The notes under the pieces: generated by a model
Databases searched by the model: none
What the model saw: only the letters and a program-made list of their open reading frames with translations
What the model was told of the DNA's origin: nothing
Made by a program: the position numbers and the translations under genes
Assembly: GCA_034506455.1 (NCBI GenBank)
Contig: JAPDPN010000002.1
Coordinates: forward strand, 1 to 64,000
Source of the DNA: Fontimicrobium_A sp034506455
Lineage (GTDB): Bacteria > Zhuqueibacterota > Zhuqueibacteria > Residuimicrobiales > Krinioviventaceae
DNA: 64,000 bases
Direction: 5' to 3'
Part shown: piece after piece, positions 1-12,860 of the stretch
Layout: every line of letters starts with the position of its first letter
How positions within the stretch are numbered: the stretch's first letter is position 1

Positions 1-810
1 GAGGAGTTTCTTCGTCACCACGGCCATGCCCTGCCCGATCGATTGGAACGCCTCACCTCGGCCAAACGGTCCGAGTTGGAACACGCCTTTCATCAGTACC
101 TCAAAATCGGCGGCTTTCCCGAAGCGCAGCCTCTTTCGGATGCGGATCGCTTTGCCCTGCTCCGTCAGTATGTCGATGTGGCCGTCCTCAGGGATGTAAT
201 GGAGCGTCACGACATTACCAACATCACGGCGCTGCGATGGCTGGTCCGGCACTTGTTGGGAAATCCGGCCGGGCTTTTCAGCGCCGAAAAGTTTTACCGT
301 GACCTCAAATCCCAAGGCATAGCGGTTTCGCGGGATACCATCCACCAGATGATTGCGGCGCTGGAAGATTGTTTCCTCGTCCGAATTTGCTGGCTGGATA
401 CGGCCTCGGAGCGACGGCGCATGGTCAATCCTCGAAAGGTCTATCCGGTAGACCCCGGTTTCATCCGCGTGTTCGACCGCATGGGCAAGGCGGACGTGGG
501 GCATGCCTTGGAGACCGCGGTCCGAATCGAGTTGGAAAGACGCACGGCCGAGGCGGCCTACGTGAAAACGGCCGAAGGCTACGAGGTCGATTTCTTGGCG
601 AAATTCCCCGACGGCCGACGCGAGTTGATCCAGGTCTGCGCCGACCTCGAGGACCCCGACACGCTGCAACGCGAAATTCGGGCGCTGGAAGCCGCGCGTT
701 CCGAATACCCGAACGCCGAGCTGCGATTGATCACCCTCACGCCGGACATCGGCTCGGGCTTTTCGAAATCGATCCGCGTCACTGCGGCAACAGAATGGTT
801 TTTGGGGTAG
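1..810 (+). CDS. ATP-binding protein with DUF4143 domain, C-terminal part (cut by window start)
   Basis: The reading frame is open from the first base, so the gene begins upstream of the window and only its last 269 residues are seen. These match the C-terminal half of the AAA_14/DUF4143 ATPase family: the LKIGGFPEA segment, a winged-helix stretch (around FSAEKFYRDLKSQGI), and a final domain with GHALETAVRIELERR, YEVDFLA and ELIQVC. That last part resembles the restriction-nuclease-like fold usual in DUF4143. The P-loop ATPase domain would lie outside the window. Many such proteins sit in accessory or defence-type regions, but their biochemical role is poorly known. A large helicase-nuclease follows 98 bp downstream on the same strand. 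The family call is firm, the function open. Confidence 0.85.
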   Translation, partial: EEFLRHHGHALPDRLERLTSAKRSELEHAFHQYLKIGGFPEAQPLSDADRFALLRQYVDVAVLRDVMERHDITNITALRWLVRHLLGNPAGLFSAEKFYRDLKSQGIAVSRDTIHQMIAALEDCFLVRICWLDTASERRRMVNPRKVYPVDPGFIRVFDRMGKADVGHALETAVRIELERRTAEAAYVKTAEGYEVDFLAKFPDGRRELIQVCADLEDPDTLQREIRALEAARSEYPNAELRLITLTPDIGSGFSKSIRVTAATEWFLG

Positions 811-908
811 TTGAATAACCCCGCGAATGAACGGTAGACTCAAAAGTCCATCTATGATCGCGGCATCCTTCAGCATGGAATCATCGCTCTTTTGGGAGAA
901 CTAGGCCT

Positions 909-5984
<5,076 letters not shown>

Positions 5985-6013
5985 AAGCTGCGTCTCTACG
6001 TTCGGGGATTGCC

Positions 6014-7999
6014 TTATTTCAGCAAAGCCGCCTTTACAATCTGCACCTGACCGGCGGTTTGGAATTTGATCCAATAGACGCCCGAAGGAAAACCCTCGGC
6101 CGACCAATAAAGGCAATGCGTGCCGGCGCCCAGTCGTTCATCGAGCAGCTTCTGTACTTCATCTCCCAGCAAATTCAGTACAGAGATCCGCATCCGTTCC
6201 GACTGCTCCAGCTCGAAACGCAGAGTCATCGAACCGTTGAAGGGATTGGGATAGGGGGGATAGAGTCGGAAGCAGGTTGGACTAATCTCATTCGAGACCG
6301 ACGTGCCGGTCTTGTGCAGCTTGAGAGCCGTGTCGACCGCAAAATCGGCAAGCGGAATGGAAATGCTTCGCTTGTCGCTCACCTTGAACGTGCCGATGCG
6401 CTTGCCGGTGATCGTATTCCACTGTTCGACCTCGAACTCACCTGCCAGCTCGGGCAGGGTGACGATGACGCCGATTAGAGCCGCATGCGGCGAAGCGCCG
6501 GCATGGTAGTCGCGGTCATAGATCCAGACATAAGCGGTTTCGCCGTTGCTGAGGGCATAGCCGGTTGCGGCGCTGATCGGCAGGCCGGAGAACTCGAAAT
6601 AGTCGATCGTCAGCCAATCGACGCCGGCATTGAACACGCGGATGCGATGTTCGCCCGCCGGAACCCTGATCTCAAAACGCTGCGGCGGTTGCGGCGTTTC
6701 GTTGACCAGCGGCGTTTTGTTGTCGTCGAGAAAAATCTGCAGCCTGCCCGGCTGCCAGGAGGAAACGCTGCCGACGGCCACGGCAAAGCCGATCTCCTGC
6801 GCAAAACGGGTATGAAAAATCGCCTCGCGTCCCATGGCCGCCTTGTCGCTGCCCTGGAGAAACTGCGACAGCTCGCCGATCCCCGGTACCGTACCGTCCG
6901 GCTGCACCTCGAACTCTTTGCGCGTCGAGGCCTCCCAACCGCGCCCGGGAGAGACCCGGACTCCCTGAACGGTTTGCGGCCCGCCCTCGACCTGCAGGCC
7001 GATGGGTCGAAAATCCCCGACGCGCAGGTCTTCNNNNNNNNNNNNNNNNNNNNNNNNNNNNNNNNNNNNNNNNNNNNNNNNNNNNNNNNNNNNNNNNNNN
7101 NNNNNNNNNNNNNNNNNNNNNNNNNNNNNNNNNAGCTCTTTGGCCTGCTCGTTGGTAAAGAATTCATCGCCGCTGCGCAAAAAGCCGCCGTTTGCAATGT
7201 TGTAAGGATTATCGTCCCAATTAGGATTGACGGTCTGGGAAAACTGACCGTGATGCTGGGTGACGAGCTGAATGTAAATGCCGAGCTTTTCCGCCTGCTC
7301 GATGATATAGTCCAGTTTCCAGGCCCCCTGCAGGCTGTAGCGGCCAAGGCCGTGATACCAACCGCTCCAATGCGAGGCATTCCATTCGAGCGTCTGTCCC
7401 TTGTAAAAATGAGTCATCCACACCCGCATCCAGTTTTCTCCTGCCTCCGCCATCGGCTTCATCCAATCATCATAGTCGAAGGTGCCGCGGTTCGTCGCCC
7501 AGGCTACGTTGTGTCCCATGGGAAAATAAAAGCCGCCGTCGTCAAAACTCAGCAGGCGGGGATTATGTGAATCGACGCGAATAAAACCGCGGCTTTCACC
7601 CGGCTGTACATTAAAGTGAAACAGGTCCGACTGATTGGTGCCCTCCACATCCCTGACCTGCAGATAGATCGAGTGTCTGCCGCTTTCGCTCGGCAGAAAG
7701 CGCACCCGCCAACCGGCTTTTCCGGCTGGAGTTAGAACTTCCTCCTCGCCCTCCAAGCGGCGGAAAAACTCCTGATACCAAAAAGCCGGCACCAGCAGGC
7801 GTCGCCCCGAGGGCTCGGCGATGACCGCATCAATCTCCACCTCGGTGGGATTGAAAGGGTTATCATAGTTACGGCTCACTTCAAAAGCGACTTCCATCCG
7901 CTTGCCGACAATAATCGTATCCGGTGAAAACTCTACGGATAAAAACTTGGTCGCATAGCAGGGCACCGCAATCGCCCACATAAAAATGATGCGCTTCAT
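6014..7999 (-). CDS. Secreted DUF5060 / glycoside-hydrolase-like protein with T9SS sorting domain (interrupted by gap)
   Basis: The N-terminus (MKRIIFMWAIAVPCYA) looks like a signal peptide. A DUF5060-type beta domain follows to about residue 115. Next comes the start of a TIM-barrel fold (GGFYFPMGHNVAW, WMRVWMTHFY, GIYIQLVTQHHGQ), as in family-5-like cellulases and apiosidases. The 100-N gap then removes the part where the catalytic glutamates should be. After the gap come beta-sandwich segments with Ig or carbohydrate-binding character. The protein ends in a Por/T9SS sorting domain (YPPYPNPFNGS ... GVYWIKFQTAG), so it is probably exported and anchored outside the cell. The true length is unknown because of the gap, and the shared frame on both sides may be chance. 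A GGGAG ribosome site precedes the ATG. A polysaccharide-degrading role is inferred. Confidence 0.8.
   Translation of the reverse strand: MKRIIFMWAIAVPCYATKFLSVEFSPDTIIVGKRMEVAFEVSRNYDNPFNPTEVEIDAVIAEPSGRRLLVPAFWYQEFFRRLEGEEEVLTPAGKAGWRVRFLPSESGRHSIYLQVRDVEGTNQSDLFHFNVQPGESRGFIRVDSHNPRLLSFDDGGFYFPMGHNVAWATNRGTFDYDDWMKPMAEAGENWMRVWMTHFYKGQTLEWNASHWSGWYHGLGRYSLQGAWKLDYIIEQAEKLGIYIQLVTQHHGQFSQTVNPNWDDNPYNIANGGFLRSGDEFFTNEQAKEXXXXXXXXXXXXXXXXXXXXXXXXXXXXXXXXXXEDLRVGDFRPIGLQVEGGPQTVQGVRVSPGRGWEASTRKEFEVQPDGTVPGIGELSQFLQGSDKAAMGREAIFHTRFAQEIGFAVAVGSVSSWQPGRLQIFLDDNKTPLVNETPQPPQRFEIRVPAGEHRIRVFNAGVDWLTIDYFEFSGLPISAATGYALSNGETAYVWIYDRDYHAGASPHAALIGVIVTLPELAGEFEVEQWNTITGKRIGTFKVSDKRSISIPLADFAVDTALKLHKTGTSVSNEISPTCFRLYPPYPNPFNGSMTLRFELEQSERMRISVLNLLGDEVQKLLDERLGAGTHCLYWSAEGFPSGVYWIKFQTAGQVQIVKAALLK
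7034..7133. other. Scaffold gap of 100 N inside the DUF5060 gene
   Basis: One hundred N bases. Unlike the second gap in the window, the two flanks share no repeated sequence, so real sequence of unknown length is missing. It covers the expected catalytic region of the hydrolase. Confidence 0.98.
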
Positions 8000-8020
8000 T
8001 TTGCTCTCCCAAAGCAGGTG

Positions 8021-8764
8021 TTATTCCTGGAAAGGCCGCCATATGCTGTGCAATCGGCAGATTTCGGCGCCGTCGCTGCGGCGTTTCATCTGCTGCACCC
8101 GCTGATCGGCCGACGGCGCACCGGTCAAAATGTCGATCTCATCGCCCAGAAACGCCTCGTTGACAAAGTTGATCGTCAATTCATCGAGAGCGTGCCGCCG
8201 GACAAAATCCTGCGGCAACGAATCCAGGGCCGCCTCCACATATTTGACGTTGTTCATGTGACCGTTGACGTCCAAATGCGAGTAAAGAACGCGAAAAGTC
8301 GATTTTTCGACTTTACCTTCCGGAACCGCAACTTTTCCGGCGAACTCGGCAAAAACCCGCTCCGCATCGGCGGTCGGCAGATCAATGTAGGTTTCTGTTT
8401 TCTGCGGCCGTTTGTGTTCCAAATCGACCGCCAACCAGGAGGTGGTGGCCAGGCTCAAAATCCGGCCGTTTTCGTCCGTGATGCGAAAATCACGAAAGCA
8501 GAAAAGCCGGTCGGCGCCCGAGGGCCACGTCTGCAGTTTGACGGATTCGCCCCAACGCGGCAAAGAGAAAAGTTTGAGGCGCAACCTTGCCAAGACCCAA
8601 GCCAAGTTTTTCTGCAAAAGATGGCTATAGCCGACTCCCAGTTCTTCGGCGTGGTTCCAGGCGCTCTCCTGCAGATAGTTGAGAATCGTCGCGACCCGCG
8701 CCCGGCCGGTAAAGTCGCTCTCGTAGCTGTGAATACGATAAGTCAAGGTAAGGATCATGGACAT
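8021..8764 (-). CDS. Acyl-ACP thioesterase (FatA/FatB-like)
   Basis: This 247-residue protein has the length and layout of bacterial acyl-acyl carrier protein thioesterases: two hot-dog folds in tandem. The first holds SYESDFTGRARVATILNYLQE and WVLARLRLKL. The second holds RVLYSHLDVNGHMNNVKYVEA, where the NGHMNN segment carries the Asn and His expected at the active site. Such enzymes release free fatty acids from acyl-ACP in the cytoplasm and can supply or adjust lipid acyl chains. The start at 8764 has AGGA eight bases upstream; an ATG two codons later is possible. The gene lies 21 bp before the DUF5060 gene on the same strand, so they may be co-transcribed, though the pairing makes no obvious pathway sense. 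Confidence 0.88.
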   Translation of the reverse strand: MSMILTLTYRIHSYESDFTGRARVATILNYLQESAWNHAEELGVGYSHLLQKNLAWVLARLRLKLFSLPRWGESVKLQTWPSGADRLFCFRDFRITDENGRILSLATTSWLAVDLEHKRPQKTETYIDLPTADAERVFAEFAGKVAVPEGKVEKSTFRVLYSHLDVNGHMNNVKYVEAALDSLPQDFVRRHALDELTINFVNEAFLGDEIDILTGAPSADQRVQQMKRRSDGAEICRLHSIWRPFQE

Positions 8765-8891
8765 AGACCGCTTCCTGTGTACAGATGATTCGTCGACTAT
8801 TTTTTATGCAGCTCGCAACTATTTTCAGAACAAAAAGGCGGCGGCATGGCTTTACTGCCGGCGTCAAGCGCCCGATCTCTGTGATAGACGA

Positions 8892-8920
8892 TTGACTTTC
8901 TGCTGTATGGTAAATATATT
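8892..8920 (+). promoter_or_regulatory. Candidate sigma-70-type promoter for the DUF123 gene
   Basis: TTGACT (8892-8897), a 17-bp spacer and TATATT (8915-8920). Transcription would start near 8927, about 25 bases before the ATG at 8952. The earlier ATG at 8907 falls between the two boxes and so is unlikely to be the start. Confidence 0.6.
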
Positions 8921-8951
8921 GACCGAAAAAACAAAATGGTTTGTCGGCAAC

Positions 8952-9329
8952 ATGAATACACTCTGTCGGCCGGTAGGCGCCGTGACCTATCAGTTATGGA
9001 TGATCGTGGAAAAGAACATCAACGTAACGGTGGGCAAATTGGGCAGCTTTGGATTTCCCGCGGGATGTTATGTGTATACAGGCAGCGCCCGTCGCGGTTT
9101 GGAAAGCCGCATCGATCGACATCGAAAAAAAGTAAAGCCCCTTCGCTGGCATATTGACTATTTGACCGTTTTGCCGGAAGTGAGCATCATTCAAGTGCGT
9201 ACCTTTTGCGAACCAGAGTGCGTCGTGAATCAAAAGGTAGAGGGTGAGATTATTTGTCCCGGCTTCGGTTCCGGCGACTGCAGCAGCGGTTGTGTTTCCC
9301 ACCTCAAACGCGTAAATTCTTTTACGTAA
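8952..9329 (+). CDS. DUF123 (GIY-YIG-like) domain protein
   Basis: This is a 125-residue protein formed by a single DUF123 domain. Family landmarks are VGKLGSFGFPAGCYVYTGSA near the start, RIDRHRKK, a conserved WHIDYL, and the final FGSGDCSSGCVSHL. The domain is related to the GIY-YIG nuclease fold and is often fused or adjacent to endonuclease III in other genomes, so a nucleic-acid role is likely but unproven. The frame is open further upstream (to 8757), but the earlier residues do not fit the family. A good promoter also places the transcript start downstream of the 8907 ATG, so 8952 was chosen. The upstream space is shared with the divergent thioesterase gene. A terminator follows at 9386. 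Confidence 0.82.
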   Translation: MNTLCRPVGAVTYQLWMIVEKNINVTVGKLGSFGFPAGCYVYTGSARRGLESRIDRHRKKVKPLRWHIDYLTVLPEVSIIQVRTFCEPECVVNQKVEGEIICPGFGSGDCSSGCVSHLKRVNSFT

Positions 9330-9335
9330 ATCATA

Positions 9336-9364
9336 TTGACTTTTAAAAGCCTTCTATTTAAATT
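9336..9364 (+). promoter_or_regulatory. Candidate promoter upstream of the EIIA gene
   Basis: TTGACT (9336-9341), a 17-bp spacer and TAAATT (9359-9364). Transcription from here would begin near 9371, just before the terminator hairpin at 9386. That gives a possible attenuated leader for the EIIA gene. Confidence 0.5.
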
Positions 9365-9385
9365 CATAATGAAAGATCCTGGTTG

Positions 9386-9410
9386 GACAGCGGGAGCTGT
9401 CTTTTTTTTT
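9386..9410 (+). terminator. Intrinsic terminator (or leader attenuator) between DUF123 and EIIA genes
   Basis: GACAGC / GGGA loop / GCTGTC stem at 9386-9401, followed by nine T at 9402-9410. It ends the DUF123 transcript. It also lies between a candidate promoter and the EIIA ribosome site (AAAGGAG at 9431), so it could instead act on the EIIA transcript. Confidence 0.75.
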
Positions 9411-9443
9411 GCCGCTTGCCATTTCCCCCAAAAGGAGCTTGTT

Positions 9444-9899
9444 TTGAGAATCATCGATTACATGCGCCACAGTCTGATTTTTCTGGACCTCGAAGCTGCG
9501 AACAAGGAAGAAGCCATTATCAAGACTGTCGAGCTGATGAAAGCGCGGGGCGCCGTAAAAAATGTGCAGAAATTCGTCGACGCCGTTTTCGAGCGGGAAA
9601 GCCTCGGCAGCACCGCCATCGGTAAAGGCGTCGCTTTGCCGCACGCCCGCACCCAGGAGATCGACCAGATCACCATTGCCATGACGCGGCTGAAAAAAGG
9701 CGTTGATTTCGGGGCAGCCGACGGCGAACCGGTCAACCTGATCTTTCTCCTCGGTACTCCACTCAAGGCCGTCAGCGAATACCTTGCCGTTCTTGCCAAG
9801 CTTTCGCGGCTTATTCGCGAGGATAAAACACGGAAGAGGCTGCTCAAAGCCAAAACTCTAACCGACGTCGAGACCATCTTTAACGAGATTGAACCCTAA
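9444..9899 (+). CDS. PTS EIIA type-2 (fructose/PtsN-like) domain protein
   Basis: This 151-residue stand-alone EIIA domain is of the fructose-mannitol/PtsN family. The family's phosphorylated His lies in GKGVALPHART. The rest of the fold is visible (FVDAVFERESLGSTAIG, EPVNLIFLLGTP, YLAVLAKLSRLIRED). No HPr, EI or membrane EIIC gene is in the window, so a regulatory role like that of EIIA-Ntr is more likely than sugar transport. The frame is open upstream to 9336, but a TTG at 9444 follows an AAAGGAG site by six bases and matches the family N-terminus, so it was taken as the start. A second EIIA of the same family lies at 61461-61922. Confidence 0.85.
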   Translation: MRIIDYMRHSLIFLDLEAANKEEAIIKTVELMKARGAVKNVQKFVDAVFERESLGSTAIGKGVALPHARTQEIDQITIAMTRLKKGVDFGAADGEPVNLIFLLGTPLKAVSEYLAVLAKLSRLIREDKTRKRLLKAKTLTDVETIFNEIEP

Positions 9900-9918
9900 C
9901 CGTCTGAAAAAGAAATTA

Positions 9919-9947
9919 TTGCAACTTTATCGGCCGCCTATTATCTT
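9919..9947 (+). promoter_or_regulatory. Candidate promoter for the large T9SS-exported protein
   Basis: TTGCAA (9919-9924), a 17-bp spacer and TATCTT (9942-9947). The leader to the ATG at 10091 would be about 135 bases. It contains a small inverted repeat (GCCTG 10027-10031 with CAGGC 10046-10050). The match is moderate. Confidence 0.35.
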
Positions 9948-10090
9948 ATAGTTGTAATAGTTATTATCCAGGCGGCTTAAAAATCCTCCTGTCTCTGTTC
10001 CGCCCCCGTAAAAGCCGCAAACTCAAGCCTGGGAATACCACTGTTCAGGCAGGTGTTATCACTGACCGCAATAAGAGAAGAGAAATCACT

Positions 10091-12814
10091 ATGAAAACAA
10101 GCCGTCTTTTTTTCGCCTTTCTGCTTTGGCTGGAGGGTGCTCTGTATGCTCAGAACGCCCTGATCTGGAACGCCGGAGGCAAATCGACAACCAGCGCTTC
10201 GGCTATCGCCGCGGCTTTAACCGGCAACGGCAAAACCTCCAAGACCGTCACCTCAATCTCCTCAGAAACGCTTACAAATTACAACTATGTTTTCGTCTGT
10301 CTCGGCGTGAACCCCAATACCTACGTCCTTAACGCCTCAACCGATGCCACGGCCATCACAAAACTCGTATCCTACCTCAACGGCGGCGGAAAAGTTTATA
10401 TGGAAGGCGGCGATACGTGGGCATGGGATCCGGTTACCGCTCTGCAGCCCAAATTTAACATCTTTGGCGGCGCGGACGGCCTGGGCGATCTGGGCACCAT
10501 CACGTCATCGTTCTGCGGCTGGCAGGCTTCTGCGACGTACAGCGCCGGCCAGAACTATATCGACCGGCTCGTGCCCGGAAACGGAGCTTCGGTCTTTTTT
10601 ACCAACAGCAGTCCGGCCTACGCCTGCGGCGTCGGCTACGACAACGGCACGTACCGTACGTTGGGCGTTTCCTTTCAATTCGGCGGTTACGGCGACGCAA
10701 CTGCCCGCACTGCCCTCATGGGTAAAATTCTGCAGTTCTTTGATTCGGGCTGCGCCCTGCCCAAACCGGCCCCTTTGGCGCTGCAGGCGTTCAGCGGCTA
10801 CAAAGGCGTGGTGCCTTTGGTGTGGGACCCTCCGCCCGGCCAGGCCGCCCTCAGCCTGACGACAAACACACGACCCGATGAAATCATGCGAAGCAGCGGC
10901 GCGCCGATCGACAGAGCTGCCGAGGGCAGAGTCAAGCAGAGCGAAAAAAGCCAATTTATAATACAAAGCGCCCTGGGCAAGCAGCCAAGTACTAGTTCCG
11001 CCGTCAGCGCCTACAACATTTATCGCGCTTCATCTGCCGAGGGCCCCTATTCGCTTCTAGCTTCCAACGTGACCAAGCAGTACTACCGCGACGAAACCGT
11101 AAGCAACGGCCTCACCTATTTTTACAAAATCAAAGCGGTCTACAACGGCTCGGAGGGCGATTTTTCACCCGCAGCTTCAGCCGCTCCTGCCGCCGACGGA
11201 TACGGCGAGACCTCGCCGTGGAAATTCATCACTCCGCAAATCGACGGCATCATCGAAACCGACGAATGGAACAACGCCGTGTCGGTTCCTTTGGGCAGCG
11301 GCACCCTCTACTTTTTCAACGACAATCAGTATCTCTATCTGGCCGCCGACGATGTCGCCAATGCCTCTCTAGAAGGCGATGATCAAATCGGTTTTTATTT
11401 CGATCGCAACCGCGATCAGCGCTGGGGCCTCTCCGGTTTTACAGAGGAAGGCAATTATTGGATTTGGCGCAGCGGCAGCAATGACTCGCTGAAATTCCGC
11501 GGCTTAAAAGGTTGGTGGCCGTTCGATCTCTCCTGGGGCACCAACAAGACTGCTACGGGCGTCACCTATGGACGATCCACTTCCGCCGGTCGCCTGCAGT
11601 ACGAAGCCAAAATCAATCTGTCGACCGCTGCACTGAACGTTACGCCGGGCAATGCATTCCGCGCCTACTTTTATTCATTCGACGGCAACAGCGGCCAATT
11701 TACCGGCAGCTGGCCGAGCCCGATCCGCAACGCTTTATGGAAAGATGCCTGGTTGGTTCCGGCCCTGTATGCGAATGTACAGCTGGAATCTCAGCCGAGC
11801 AGGCCGTACGTTTGGGATGAAGAAACGGTAACGACAACCGGAGAAATCTATGTCTTTAACGAATGGGCCGACGGGCGGCGAGTGCATATGCAGTTCTCTT
11901 CTATCGGCAACACGGGCACGGTGCGCGTCACCCAAACCAATGCGGCGCCGCAGAGTCCGTACAACAGCAAATACGTCCCCTGCGTATGGTCCTTAGAGTC
12001 ATCTGATTTGAGCAATTTTCAAACAACGACGTATTTTTACTATAAAGATTCCGATGTAACTTCCCTGGATGAGTCCAATCTGAAGGTTTTCCGTTGGAAC
12101 GGCAGTCAGTGGGTTCTGGTCGGCGGCACCGCCTTTCCGACATCCAACACGGTCGCCGTAGTTCTCGACCATTTCAGCGATTACGCCTTGTACGAATATA
12201 TCCCCATCACGCTCGCTCTTAAATTCTTTACGGCACAGAACCGAGGCGGCAGGGTTTATCTCGAATGGCAGACCGAGTCGGAGATTGATCTGGCGGGATT
12301 CAATATCCTCCGCGCCGCAACGGTCGACGGTCGTTTTGAGCCGATCAACGTCGCTCTTATCCCTGCTGCCGCCCCGCAGCCGAATCAGGGCAATCATTAC
12401 ACATTCATTGATGAAAAGCCGCTTGCCGGCAGCAATTATTACAAACTGCAATCCGTCTCGCTCGACGGCCGGACAGAGTTCAGCGAAGCGACCTGCTTCT
12501 GCAGCACCGGCTTGCGCGACGAACGCACTTTGCCGCAGGCTTTCGGTCTCAAGCAAAACTATCCCAATCCCTTCAATCCCGAAACACGGATCGACTATGA
12601 ACTGCCGCGCGCAGAAACCGTGGAGCTCGCCGTCTATGATTTGTCCGGCAGGTTGATCAAGCGCCTCGTCGACCAAAGCATGCCGGCGGGATACCACACC
12701 GTCACTTGGGACGGATCGGATCAGGAAGGCAGTGCGGTCGGTTCCGGCGTTTATTTCGTGCAGATGCGGGCAGGAGATTTTCACGCCGTCAAGCGCGTTA
12801 CGCTGCTGCGCTAA
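10091..12814 (+). CDS. Large secreted multidomain protein with CBM9-like domain and T9SS sorting domain
   Basis: A 907-residue exported protein. A clear signal peptide (MKTSRLFFAFLLWLEGALYAQ) is followed by an alpha/beta region to about residue 220 (FVCLGVNPN, GGGKVYMEGGDTWAWD) that recalls ThuA or glutamine-amidotransferase-like folds. A fibronectin-III-like stretch follows (YNIYRASSAEGPYS ... YKIKAVYNGSEGDFSP). Next is a CBM9/DOMON-like segment of about 180 residues (DGIIETDEWNNA, DDQIGFYFDRN). Another fibronectin-like domain follows (VYLEWQTESEIDLAGFNILRA). The C-terminus is a Por/T9SS sorting domain with NYPNPFNPETRI and GSGVYFVQM. No catalytic signature was recognised, so it may bind a surface polymer. 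A candidate promoter lies at 9919 and a strong terminator at 12825. Confidence 0.82.
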   Translation: MKTSRLFFAFLLWLEGALYAQNALIWNAGGKSTTSASAIAAALTGNGKTSKTVTSISSETLTNYNYVFVCLGVNPNTYVLNASTDATAITKLVSYLNGGGKVYMEGGDTWAWDPVTALQPKFNIFGGADGLGDLGTITSSFCGWQASATYSAGQNYIDRLVPGNGASVFFTNSSPAYACGVGYDNGTYRTLGVSFQFGGYGDATARTALMGKILQFFDSGCALPKPAPLALQAFSGYKGVVPLVWDPPPGQAALSLTTNTRPDEIMRSSGAPIDRAAEGRVKQSEKSQFIIQSALGKQPSTSSAVSAYNIYRASSAEGPYSLLASNVTKQYYRDETVSNGLTYFYKIKAVYNGSEGDFSPAASAAPAADGYGETSPWKFITPQIDGIIETDEWNNAVSVPLGSGTLYFFNDNQYLYLAADDVANASLEGDDQIGFYFDRNRDQRWGLSGFTEEGNYWIWRSGSNDSLKFRGLKGWWPFDLSWGTNKTATGVTYGRSTSAGRLQYEAKINLSTAALNVTPGNAFRAYFYSFDGNSGQFTGSWPSPIRNALWKDAWLVPALYANVQLESQPSRPYVWDEETVTTTGEIYVFNEWADGRRVHMQFSSIGNTGTVRVTQTNAAPQSPYNSKYVPCVWSLESSDLSNFQTTTYFYYKDSDVTSLDESNLKVFRWNGSQWVLVGGTAFPTSNTVAVVLDHFSDYALYEYIPITLALKFFTAQNRGGRVYLEWQTESEIDLAGFNILRAATVDGRFEPINVALIPAAAPQPNQGNHYTFIDEKPLAGSNYYKLQSVSLDGRTEFSEATCFCSTGLRDERTLPQAFGLKQNYPNPFNPETRIDYELPRAETVELAVYDLSGRLIKRLVDQSMPAGYHTVTWDGSDQEGSAVGSGVYFVQMRAGDFHAVKRVTLLR

Positions 12815-12824
12815 TGACAGACAT

Positions 12825-12860
12825 AAGCGGGAGAAGCTTCTTCTCCCGCTTTTTTATTTT
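12825..12860 (+). terminator. Intrinsic terminator after the T9SS-exported protein gene
   Basis: A 12-bp perfect stem, AAGCGGGAGAAG (12825-12836) with CTTCTCCCGCTT (12840-12851), and a 3-base loop. It is followed by a T-rich tail. There is no T run in the other direction, so it acts mainly on the plus-strand gene. Confidence 0.9.

Noticed and set aside
369..818. Alternative-frame protein of 149 residues over the DUF4143 gene
   Set aside because: It is a shadow frame of a well-supported gene, rich in Arg, Gly and Pro and without motifs.
8757..8951. N-terminal extension of the DUF123 frame
   Set aside because: The residues do not fit the family, the frame crosses the promoter boxes at 8892-8920, and it overlaps the divergent thioesterase start.
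9960..10085. Possible c-di-GMP riboswitch-like leader before the large T9SS protein gene
   Set aside because: A small inverted repeat and a CGCAAA segment are present, but the conserved riboswitch core does not line up.
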